This document shows, piece by piece, positions 1 to 6,826 of a DNA stretch of 64,000 nt. Numbering within the stretch: position 1 is the first letter of the stretch; each line of letters opens with the position of its first letter. The stretch comes from Salinarimonas sp. (GTDB lineage: Bacteria > Pseudomonadota > Alphaproteobacteria > Rhizobiales > Beijerinckiaceae), in contig NZ_CP157794.1 of assembly GCF_040111675.1 (NCBI RefSeq), positions 372,001 to 436,000 on the forward strand. Reading direction: 5' to 3'. The notes below the pieces were generated by a model. It saw only the letters and a list, made by a program, of their open reading frames with translations, searched no databases and was not told the DNA's origin. The translations under genes were made by a program, and so were the position numbers.

Positions 1-176
1 CCCGGATCCGCGTCGCTATACTATCAGAAGGCGCAGAAGCTCCTCCGGCCGCCGAGCCGTGAGCTCGGCCGACGGTTGACGTCTGGATGCCTTTCGGGAA
101 ACAAGGTTGACTGTGGATCGCGTTTTGCGCCAATTGTGAGTGGCTTGCAATCGGTCTAAACCCGCTTTGCGCGTGT
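1..176. other. Leading intergenic stretch, no feature seen
   Basis: I see no convincing gene, RNA or repeat in the first 176 bases. The stretch precedes the tail-collar gene and may be the end of an upstream intergenic region or the 3' part of a gene outside the window. No clear Shine-Dalgarno sequence or promoter could be fixed here. Confidence 0.4.
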
Positions 177-545
177 ATGGAGACGCTCATGCTCGACCGT
201 CCGATCGTCGGCCTCATCCTTCCGTTCGCCGGGGATTACGCCCCCGAGGGCTGGGCCATCTGCCGCGGCCAGCTGCTCGACCCGCGGGCGTATCCGGAGC
301 TCTTCCTGCTCATTCGCGAAACCTATGGCGGCGACGGCGAGCGCAGCTTCGCGCTGCCGGACCTCGTCGGGCGCACGCTCTACGGCGCGGGCACGAGCGC
401 CGACGCGTACGACGTGCCGCTCGGGCATGTCACGTCGGCCCCGCCCCGCTCGGGCTCACCCGACGGCGACGCCCCGCGCGGGGCGGTAGCGATCAACTGG
501 ATCATCTGCTTGCGCGGCGAGATCCCCGAGCCGGCACGCACCTGA
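177..545 (+). CDS. Compact phage tail-collar domain protein
   Basis: This 122-residue protein carries the tail-collar fold of the microcystin-dependent-protein/MdpB group. The N-terminal half shows the usual order of an IxxFAGxYAPxGWAxCxGQLL block, a YGGDG block and an FALPDLxGR block. The C-terminal end has the typical INWIICL strand. Family members are usually about 170-190 residues; here the variable middle between FALPDL and INWIICL is much shortened. A second ATG lies four codons downstream and could be the true start. The 3' end overlaps the convergent PAS gene by 90 nt. Such proteins are common outside prophages and no other phage gene is near. The molecular role in the cell is not established. 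Confidence 0.75.
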   Translation: METLMLDRPIVGLILPFAGDYAPEGWAICRGQLLDPRAYPELFLLIRETYGGDGERSFALPDLVGRTLYGAGTSADAYDVPLGHVTSAPPRSGSPDGDAPRGAVAINWIICLRGEIPEPART

Positions 546-1022
546 ACAGCCGCTCGGGCCGCCGTCCCGGAAACCGAGCTCGCTCGGCAGGAAGGCGTCC
601 GGGTCGACCGGCTGGAAGCGACCAGCGAAGCCCGCGCGCGGGCGTCCACGGCGGCGCACCACCTCCTTCTCGAACGCGACGAAATAGTCGAGCCGCCCGG
701 AGCTCGCGAAGACCGGGTGTATCTCGACCGCGCAGAGATAGCTCGTCCCGTCCGGGCGATAATTGACCAGGCACTCGGAAACCGGCTCGCGGCGGCGCAG
801 GCCGCGGGCGATCTTCATCGTCGCGAGGCGGCTCGTCTCCGGACCTTGCAGCAATCGTGGCGAGCGGCCGAGAACCTCGTCCTTCCCGCGTTTCACCATG
901 GCGAGGAAGGGGGCGTTCACGTGAACGATGGTGGGACCGGGACGCGCGAGATCCGCCTCGGTGAGCAGGAGGGCGGTCTGGGGGGAATCGGCGGAAAGGG
1001 CCAGCACATCGGACATCAGCAT
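456..1022 (-). CDS. PAS/LOV-like sensor domain protein lacking the flavin-adduct cysteine
   Basis: The protein (188 residues) is essentially one PAS domain, roughly residues 15-125, of the LOV-like type. It has the NAPFL segment, then GRSPRLLQGPET, and a late NYRPDGTSY segment followed by a strand ending in DYFVAFEKEV. In photoactive LOV domains the first of these motifs reads GRNCRFLQ and the Cys forms the flavin adduct; here Pro55 stands at that position, so blue-light photochemistry of the usual kind is not expected. No kinase, HTH or cyclase output domain follows; the last ~60 residues look unstructured. A second ATG lies two codons in. It may act as a stand-alone ligand or redox sensor. 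Confidence 0.75.
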   Translation of the reverse strand: MLMSDVLALSADSPQTALLLTEADLARPGPTIVHVNAPFLAMVKRGKDEVLGRSPRLLQGPETSRLATMKIARGLRRREPVSECLVNYRPDGTSYLCAVEIHPVFASSGRLDYFVAFEKEVVRRRGRPRAGFAGRFQPVDPDAFLPSELGFRDGGPSGCSGACRLGDLAAQADDPVDRYRPARGVAVG

Positions 1023-1198
1023 GATGACGTCAGTGTCGATGGAGACGAATTAAAAATCGGTTAATACCGAGCGGCCGTCCACGTCGGCAGGCGACATCGT
1101 GAATTAATGTAGGTTAACCTTCCAAGTTCGTCCGAGGATAGGGCTCCGATCGGCAGGCTCTAGACCGGTGTCGTGCTTCGAACACCTCTGGGGTCGGC

Positions 1199-1297
1199 TC
1201 ACACGACCCCGAGTACGAGTAGAAGGACGAGCGTCAGAACTACGGAAACCGCCAAGGAACCCAAGCAACCGATTCGGCTGGAGAAGAAGACGAACAT
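1199..1297 (-). CDS. Small single-pass membrane protein (32 residues)
   Basis: A short reading frame encodes a 32-residue hydrophobic peptide starting MFVFFSSRIGCLGSL and ending in a run of Val/Leu. It forms one membrane segment with a few polar residues at the N-terminus. It has a strong Shine-Dalgarno sequence (AGGAGG six bases before the ATG), which argues for a real gene. Similar tiny single-span proteins occur in many Actinobacteria and Alphaproteobacteria from memory, without known function. It lies in the gap downstream of the PLP dehydratase on the same strand. Confidence 0.6.
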   Translation of the reverse strand: MFVFFSSRIGCLGSLAVSVVLTLVLLLVLGVV

Positions 1298-1356
1298 GCG
1301 GTCCCTCCTTTCGGGGAGCGAACCGCACGCGTCGCCGCTTCGTTCCGGCCGCGCCC

Positions 1357-2313
1357 TCAGGCGAGGGCGTCGAGCTTGGCGAGGTCGACGTTCGCGCCGC
1401 AGAGGAGGACGCCCACACGCTCGCCCGGCTCGGGTCTGTAGGCCCCCGACAGGAGCGCGGCGAGCGCGGCCGCCCCGCCGGGCTCGGTGGCGATTCGAAA
1501 GTCCCGCCACAACGCACGCTGAGCGTCGGTGATCGCCTCGTCGGGCACGAGGGCGACGTGGTCGACGGCGGCGCGCGCGATCTCCGTGACGAGACGCCCG
1601 GCGCTGCGCGCCCCCAGCGAATCGGCCGCCACGGACTGGACCTCGACGTCGACGGGCTCCCCCGTCGCGAGCGCGGCGTGGAGCGCGCGGGAATTTTCCG
1701 GCTCGACGCCCACCACCTTCACTCGCCCGCCGAACCAGGCGGCGATCCCGGCGATCAGCCCGCCGCCGCCGACGGCGACGAGCACGGTGTCGAGGCCGCC
1801 CGCCGCGTCCTCCTCCCATTCGAGCGCCACCGTCCCCTGCCCGGCGATGGTCGCCTCCGCGTCGTAGGCGTGGACCGACAGCGCGCCGGTGGCGGCGATG
1901 TGCATGCCGCAGGCGAAGAGCGCGTCGGCGTAGCGCGGCCCGCCGATCGTCACCTCGGCGCCCATGCGCCGGATCACGTCGACCTTCGCCTTGGGCGAGA
2001 TCTCCGGCACGAAGATCGTCGCCTTGTGGCCGAGTTGGTGGGCGGCGTAGGCCACGGCCGCGCCGTGGTTGCCGCCCGACGCCGCGGCGACGCCGGCCGC
2101 CGGCACGCTCTCGACGAGCAGGTTGTTGAAGGCCCCGCGCGCCTTGAACGAGCCGGCGTGCTGCAGGAACTCGAGCTTCAGGCTCACCGGCCCGTCGTGG
2201 CCGAAGGCGGAGGGAAGCGTCCAGACCGGCGTGCGGCGCACGTGATGCGCGATGCGGGCATGTGCCGCGCGGATGTCGTCCGGCGTGACGGGAAGCGCTG
2301 CGGGCGCGGTCAT
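1357..2313 (-). CDS. Threonine/serine dehydratase-like PLP enzyme
   Basis: A 318-residue fold-type II PLP enzyme of the threonine/serine dehydratase group, expected to deaminate a hydroxy-amino acid or to act as a related racemase or hydro-lyase. The PLP lysine lies in the SFKARGA motif near residue 50, GGNHG follows in the substrate loop, and a glycine-rich phosphate cup (VAVGGGGL) sits near residue 175. There is no C-terminal ACT domain, so allosteric control by isoleucine is not expected and a catabolic role is more likely than the IlvA step. The chosen ATG follows a clean GGAGG; a longer frame upstream has no support. The exact substrate cannot be read from sequence. Confidence 0.85.
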   Translation of the reverse strand: MTAPAALPVTPDDIRAAHARIAHHVRRTPVWTLPSAFGHDGPVSLKLEFLQHAGSFKARGAFNNLLVESVPAAGVAAASGGNHGAAVAYAAHQLGHKATIFVPEISPKAKVDVIRRMGAEVTIGGPRYADALFACGMHIAATGALSVHAYDAEATIAGQGTVALEWEEDAAGGLDTVLVAVGGGGLIAGIAAWFGGRVKVVGVEPENSRALHAALATGEPVDVEVQSVAADSLGARSAGRLVTEIARAAVDHVALVPDEAITDAQRALWRDFRIATEPGGAAALAALLSGAYRPEPGERVGVLLCGANVDLAKLDALA

Positions 2314-2410
2314 GGAAGCCTCCTCGGATGCGAGCCGTTTCTCCTTAGTCGCGCGCACGAGCCGACGCCAGCGATGCGCCGCAAGCCCCGTCTGCGCGAA
2401 AGCGCCGGCC

Positions 2411-3145
2411 TCAGGCCCAGATCGCGATCGGCAGGCCGAAGGCGTCGCGCTCCGGCGGATCGGGGAAGGGTCGCGCCAGCTCCTCCGCCAGACGCCCCGC
2501 GACGACGAGGCAGGCGAGCGAGTCGAGGAGGTCGTCGGGCCCGACGCCCCGGGGCCGCGCGGCCTCGATCAGCGCCGGCGCGATCCCGGCCGCGGCGAGG
2601 AGCGCGCGGCGTTGGGCGAGGCCCGGCTCGTGCGGGCGGCTCTTCACCTTCTTCGGCGTTTCGAGCGCGCGATCGCCGTTCATGCGCCAGAAGGCGAGCT
2701 CGGGATGCACCTCGAAGACCCGCTCGGAGGCGCCGGGTCGCGCGCGCAGCACGGCGTCGATCTCGCGGATCTTGGGGAAGAGGTGGAAGCCCTGCTTCGA
2801 GACCTTGCGCGGCGGCGTCGAGGTCGCGAGCGCCGCCGCGCAGGACTCGGCGTAGGTCGCCGCCTCCACCGCCGCGCGGGCGGGGATGGAGAACACGCTC
2901 GACTGGCGCGCGCCGAGAAGCGGGCGCGCCGCCTGCTCGGCCGCCCGGCCGGGGCCGACGATCCGGTCGGGGAGGCCGATCGGCATGTCGATGGCGACGA
3001 CCCGCGGCGCCTCCGGCGCGTCGAGGATGGCGGCGAGTTCGGGCGCGACGCGCAGCCGCGGCGGCTCGGCCCCGTCGAGCCGCGCGAAGGCGACGACCCA
3101 GCCGGCGGGGCAGCCGTCGGCGCCGGCGATCCAGGGGGAGGTCAT
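2411..3145 (-). CDS. DUF429 RNase H-fold predicted nuclease
   Basis: A 244-residue DUF429 protein with the predicted RNase H-like fold. Conserved acidic blocks are visible: GADGCPAGW at the N-terminus, AIDMPIGLPD near residue 90, FEVHPE in the middle and a DDLLDSLACL helix near the C-terminus. These acidic residues match the expected metal-binding positions. The enzymatic activity has not been established to my knowledge. It starts 6 nt after the end of the small antitoxin-like gene on the same strand, so it may be co-transcribed with the toxin-antitoxin pair. Confidence 0.8.
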   Translation of the reverse strand: MTSPWIAGADGCPAGWVVAFARLDGAEPPRLRVAPELAAILDAPEAPRVVAIDMPIGLPDRIVGPGRAAEQAARPLLGARQSSVFSIPARAAVEAATYAESCAAALATSTPPRKVSKQGFHLFPKIREIDAVLRARPGASERVFEVHPELAFWRMNGDRALETPKKVKSRPHEPGLAQRRALLAAAGIAPALIEAARPRGVGPDDLLDSLACLVVAGRLAEELARPFPDPPERDAFGLPIAIWA

Positions 3146-3151
3146 GGCGGG

Positions 3152-3415
3152 CTAGTGGATGCGGTCCCCGACCCGGCGAGCCTCACGGACGCCGCGACCC
3201 GCCGACGGACGACCGGACCGGCGCGCTTCCAGGATGGTCTCCAGCGCCTTAGGGTCGCGCATCCACCTGTCGTACTCGGGTTCCGTCATGCCCAGGAACT
3301 CGTGGAGCTCGAGAGGGCCGTCGTACCTGTCGTGCCACTCTTCGACGTGGTCCAGAATTCCCTCCGGGCGCGCTTCGCCAGCCGCCAAGAGGCCGATGAA
3401 TGTGCGTCTAGACAT
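3152..3415 (-). CDS. Putative antitoxin/immunity protein of the E3-type rRNase
   Basis: An 87-residue acidic, mostly helical protein. A segment reading LELHEFLGMTEPEYDRW followed by a short basic tail resembles small antitoxins that share an L-x-E-[YF]-LGM-x(4)-EY-x-x-W pattern (recognised from memory, not by search). Its ATG overlaps the last 8 nt of the upstream rRNase gene, a coupling typical of toxin-antitoxin operons, and a GGAAGG sequence precedes the start. It is not similar to the plasmid colicin E3 immunity protein, so it would be an unrelated neutraliser. Function is inferred from partner and overlap only. Confidence 0.6.
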   Translation of the reverse strand: MSRRTFIGLLAAGEARPEGILDHVEEWHDRYDGPLELHEFLGMTEPEYDRWMRDPKALETILEARRSGRPSAGRGVREARRVGDRIH

Positions 3416-3638
3416 CGATTCGCCTTCCCTTGACCGCTCGCTTCGTCTTGTCCCCGGCAATCGGATCGACGACGCCGAGGTGGCGTCCGCGGACACCGGA
3501 CATCTCCAGCTCCCCGTGCAGCGAGTCCCATTCGTATATGCGCTCCGGGTCCGCGCTGCGCCACACTTTCCTGCCCCGGGGGGCGCCTATCGGCTCGAGC
3601 GTATCGACGATGGACGGACTTGGAACGGTCTTCCGCAC
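3408..3638 (-). CDS. Stand-alone colicin E3-type (cytotoxic) 16S rRNase toxin
   Basis: A 76-residue protein that is nothing but a colicin E3/pyocin cytotoxic ribonuclease domain, which cuts 16S rRNA at the decoding site. The core reads KVWRSADPERIYEWDSLHGELE, here split as residues 24-45. Asp38, His41 and Glu45 keep the spacing of the E3 catalytic residues Asp510, His513 and Glu517, and Arg72 aligns with Arg545 after a one-residue gap. HLGVVDP matches HLGSFDP of E3. The start is a GTG; an in-frame stop 30 nt upstream excludes a long receptor or translocation region. It directly precedes and overlaps the probable antitoxin gene, so an intracellular toxin-antitoxin role is more likely than a bacteriocin. 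Confidence 0.7.
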   Translation of the reverse strand: MRKTVPSPSIVDTLEPIGAPRGRKVWRSADPERIYEWDSLHGELEMSGVRGRHLGVVDPIAGDKTKRAVKGRRIDV

Positions 3639-3813
3639 GCGCGCAGTTCCGTCGACTCCAGACTTTCACCCGGATACAGCATTGGGATGCGGCACGCCAG
3701 GCGGAAATATCTCCTGTCGTCTCACCGAGCCGAAAGCCCACCCAAACTCCCCCCGTGACCCCGCGGCCCTCTCGCCCTAATCTCCGGCGCGTCGCATCAC
3801 CCCGGAGCCCGTC

Positions 3814-6804
3814 ATGACCGCCGCCGCCTCCCCGCCCCGTCCCGTCGCCGCCAAGCCGCTCGGCGAGGGCGACCGGCTGATCCTGGTGGACGGCTCGTCC
3901 TTCGTGTTCCGGGCCTTCTTCCAGTCCATGAACCAGGACGCGCGCTACAATTTCCGCTCGGACGGCCTGCCGACCGGGGCCGTGCGCTTGTTCTGCGTCA
4001 AGCTGCTGCAATTCCTCAAGGACGGCGCGGCGGGCGTGAAGCCGACCCATCTCGCCATCGTGCTCGACAAGTCCGAGGGCGGCTTCCGGCGCGAGGTCTA
4101 TCCCGAGTACAAGGGCCACCGCCCCGACGCGCCGGAGGACCTCAAGGCGCAGATGCCGTTGATGCGCCACGCGGTGCGGGCCTTCGGGCTCGAGCCGGTC
4201 GAACTCGAGCGCTACGAGGCCGACGACCTCATCGCCGCCTACGCCAAGGACGCGGCCGCCCGCGGGGCCGAGGTGCTGATCGTCTCCGCCGACAAGGACC
4301 TGATGCAGCTCGTCGGCCCGAAGGTGCGGTTCTTCGACTTCGAATCGGGCGTGAAGGGCAAGCCCGGCTACCGCCCCGAGCGCGACCTCGACGAGGCGGC
4401 GGTGATCGAGCGCTGGGGCGTGCCGCCGGCGAAGATCGTCGACATGCTGGCGCTGATGGGCGACACCTCCGACAACGTGCCGGGCGTCCCCGGCATCGGC
4501 CAGAAGACGGCCGCGCAGCTCATCGGCGAGTACGGCGACCTCGAGACGCTGCTCGCCCGGGCGGAGGAGATCAAGCAGCCCAAGCGGCGCGAGGCGCTCA
4601 TCGCCAACGCCGATATCGCCCGGCTCTCCAGGCGGCTCGTCGAGCTCGACGACAAGGCGCCGGTTCCCGTGCCCCTCGACGATCTGGCGCTGGGCGAGCT
4701 CGACGCCCGCCGGCTGATCGCCTTCTTCAAGGCGATGGAGTTCACCACGGTGACGAAGCGTGTCGCCGCCGAGTACGACATCGATCTCAACAGCGTCGAG
4801 CCGGATCCGGCGCTCGCCCGCGCCGCCGGTGCGGGCGCGGCCGAAGAGGGAGCGGAGGCGCCGGGCGGCGAGGGGGGCGTCGCGCCGAGCGCCGACGAGG
4901 ACGCGACGCCCGCCCGGGTGGTGGCGCTGCGCCTCAAGGAGGCCACAGATGTCAAGGTCGATCGCGAGCGCTACGAGCGGGTGACGACGCGGGAGCGCCT
5001 CCAGGCCTGGGTCGAGGAGGCGCGCGCCGTCGGGCTCGTCGCCTTCGATACCGAGACGACCGCGCTCGAGGCGCACAAGGCCGACCTCGTCGGCTTCTCC
5101 CTCGCCACCGGCCCGAGCCGGGCCTGCTACGTGCCGCTCCAGCACCGCGACCCGGAGGGCGACCTGTTCTCCGGCAACGGCCTCCTGCCGGACCAGATCC
5201 CGATCACCGAGGCGCTCGCCATCGTGCGGCCGATGCTGGAGGACCCGGGCGTCCTCAAGATCGCGCACAACATGAAATACGACTGGCTGGTGATGAAGCG
5301 CCACGGCGTCGTCGTCGAGCCCTTCGACGACACGATGCTGATGTCCTACGTGCTCGACGCCGGGCGCAACAACCACGGCATGGACGACCTCGCCCAGCGC
5401 CATCTCGGCCATACCTGCGTCGCCTATGCCGAGGTCGCGGGCTCCGGCAAGGCGCAGGTGAGCTTCGACCGCGTGGCGATCGACAAGGCGACGACCTACG
5501 CCGCCGAGGACGCCGACGTGACGCTGCGGCTGTGGCGCCTGCTCAAGCCCCGCCTCGTCGCCGAGCGCAAGACCACGGTCTACGAGACGCTGGAGCGGCC
5601 GATGGCGGCCGTGCTGGCGCGGATGGAGGAGCGCGGCATCAAGGTCGATCGGCAGGTTCTTAGCCGGCTCTCTTCCGATTTCGCCCAGACCATGGCGCGG
5701 CTCGAGGAGGAGATCCAGGAGGACGCCGGCGAGCGCTTCTCGGTGGGAAGCCCAAAGCAGATCGGGGAAATCCTGTTCGGCAAGCTCGGCCTTCCCGGCG
5801 GCAAGAAGACGCCGTCCGGCCAATGGGCGACGCCGGCCTCGGCGCTCGAGGAGCTCGCCGAGGCGGGGCATGAATTGCCGGCTAAGATACTCGAATGGCG
5901 GCAGGTACAGAAGCTGAAGTCGACCTATTCGGATTCGCTGCCGGGCTACATGGACGAGGCGGGGCGCGTGCATACCTGCTTCTCGCTCGCCGCCACCACG
6001 ACGGGTCGGCTGTCGTCGTCCGACCCGAACCTGCAGAACATCCCGGTCCGCACCGAGGCCGGCCGCAAGATCCGCACGGCCTTCGTCGCCGAGCCGGGCT
6101 ACCGGATCGTCTCGGCCGACTACAGCCAGATCGAGCTGCGCCTCCTCGCCCACATCGCCGACATCCCGCAGATGCAGAAGGCCTTCGCCGACGGGGTCGA
6201 CATTCACGCGACGACGGCGTCAGAGATGTTCGGCGTGCCCCTCGACCAGATGACGTCCGACCTGCGCCGGCAGGCCAAGACCATCAATTTCGGCATCATC
6301 TACGGCATCTCCGCCTTCGGGCTGGCCAACCGGCTCGGCATCCCGCAGGGCGAGGCGGCGGCCTTCATCAAGCGCTATTTCGAGCGCTTCCCCGGCATCC
6401 GCGTCTACATGGACGAGACCAAGAAGTTCTGCCGGGAGACCGGCTTCGTCACCACACTCTTCGGGCGCGTCTGCCACTATCCGGGCATCCGCGCCGGCAA
6501 CCCGGCGGAGCGCGCCGGCGTCGAGCGCCAGGCCATCAACGCCCCGATCCAGGGCTCCGCCGCCGACATCATCCGCCGGGCCATGGCCCGCATGGAGGAC
6601 GCGCTCACGGAGGCGAAGCTCTCGGCGCGCATGCTGCTCCAGGTCCACGACGAGCTCGTCTTCGAGGTGCCCGAGGACGAGGTCGACGCCACGCTGCCGG
6701 TCGTCACGCGCGTGATGGAGGAGGCCCCCCACCCGGCGCTGACGCTGAAGGTGCCGCTGGCGGTGGAGGCGCGCGCGGCGGGGAACTGGGAGGAGGCCCA
6801 CTGA
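3814..6804 (+). CDS. polA: DNA polymerase I
   Basis: Full-length DNA polymerase I (996 residues) for Okazaki-fragment processing and repair synthesis. Domain order: 5'-nuclease (about residues 22-310, with DGSSFVFRAFF and the ADDLIA and GDTSDNVPG metal/DNA-binding motifs), a variable linker rich in Ala/Glu, an intact 3'-5' exonuclease (DTE near residue 412, AHNMKYDW, YAAEDAD), and the palm/fingers (motif A DYSQIELR near 769, motif B RRQAKTINFGIIYG near 820, motif C VHDE near 945). All proofreading acidic residues are present. It is transcribed alone, divergent from the toxin-antitoxin and DUF429 genes. Confidence 0.97.
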   Translation: MTAAASPPRPVAAKPLGEGDRLILVDGSSFVFRAFFQSMNQDARYNFRSDGLPTGAVRLFCVKLLQFLKDGAAGVKPTHLAIVLDKSEGGFRREVYPEYKGHRPDAPEDLKAQMPLMRHAVRAFGLEPVELERYEADDLIAAYAKDAAARGAEVLIVSADKDLMQLVGPKVRFFDFESGVKGKPGYRPERDLDEAAVIERWGVPPAKIVDMLALMGDTSDNVPGVPGIGQKTAAQLIGEYGDLETLLARAEEIKQPKRREALIANADIARLSRRLVELDDKAPVPVPLDDLALGELDARRLIAFFKAMEFTTVTKRVAAEYDIDLNSVEPDPALARAAGAGAAEEGAEAPGGEGGVAPSADEDATPARVVALRLKEATDVKVDRERYERVTTRERLQAWVEEARAVGLVAFDTETTALEAHKADLVGFSLATGPSRACYVPLQHRDPEGDLFSGNGLLPDQIPITEALAIVRPMLEDPGVLKIAHNMKYDWLVMKRHGVVVEPFDDTMLMSYVLDAGRNNHGMDDLAQRHLGHTCVAYAEVAGSGKAQVSFDRVAIDKATTYAAEDADVTLRLWRLLKPRLVAERKTTVYETLERPMAAVLARMEERGIKVDRQVLSRLSSDFAQTMARLEEEIQEDAGERFSVGSPKQIGEILFGKLGLPGGKKTPSGQWATPASALEELAEAGHELPAKILEWRQVQKLKSTYSDSLPGYMDEAGRVHTCFSLAATTTGRLSSSDPNLQNIPVRTEAGRKIRTAFVAEPGYRIVSADYSQIELRLLAHIADIPQMQKAFADGVDIHATTASEMFGVPLDQMTSDLRRQAKTINFGIIYGISAFGLANRLGIPQGEAAAFIKRYFERFPGIRVYMDETKKFCRETGFVTTLFGRVCHYPGIRAGNPAERAGVERQAINAPIQGSAADIIRRAMARMEDALTEAKLSARMLLQVHDELVFEVPEDEVDATLPVVTRVMEEAPHPALTLKVPLAVEARAAGNWEEAH

Positions 6805-6826
6805 GGGCGCGCGCCCCGCATCCGCC

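Noticed and set aside
177..1022. Possible prophage remnant because of the tail-collar protein
   Set aside because: No other phage gene, integrase or attachment site is near, and stand-alone tail-collar proteins are common in bacteria.
3286..6207. 973-codon open frame antisense to polA
   Set aside because: It is a by-product of high G+C codon use. polA has all domains and motifs; the antisense translation is Arg/Gly/His-rich without recognisable domains.
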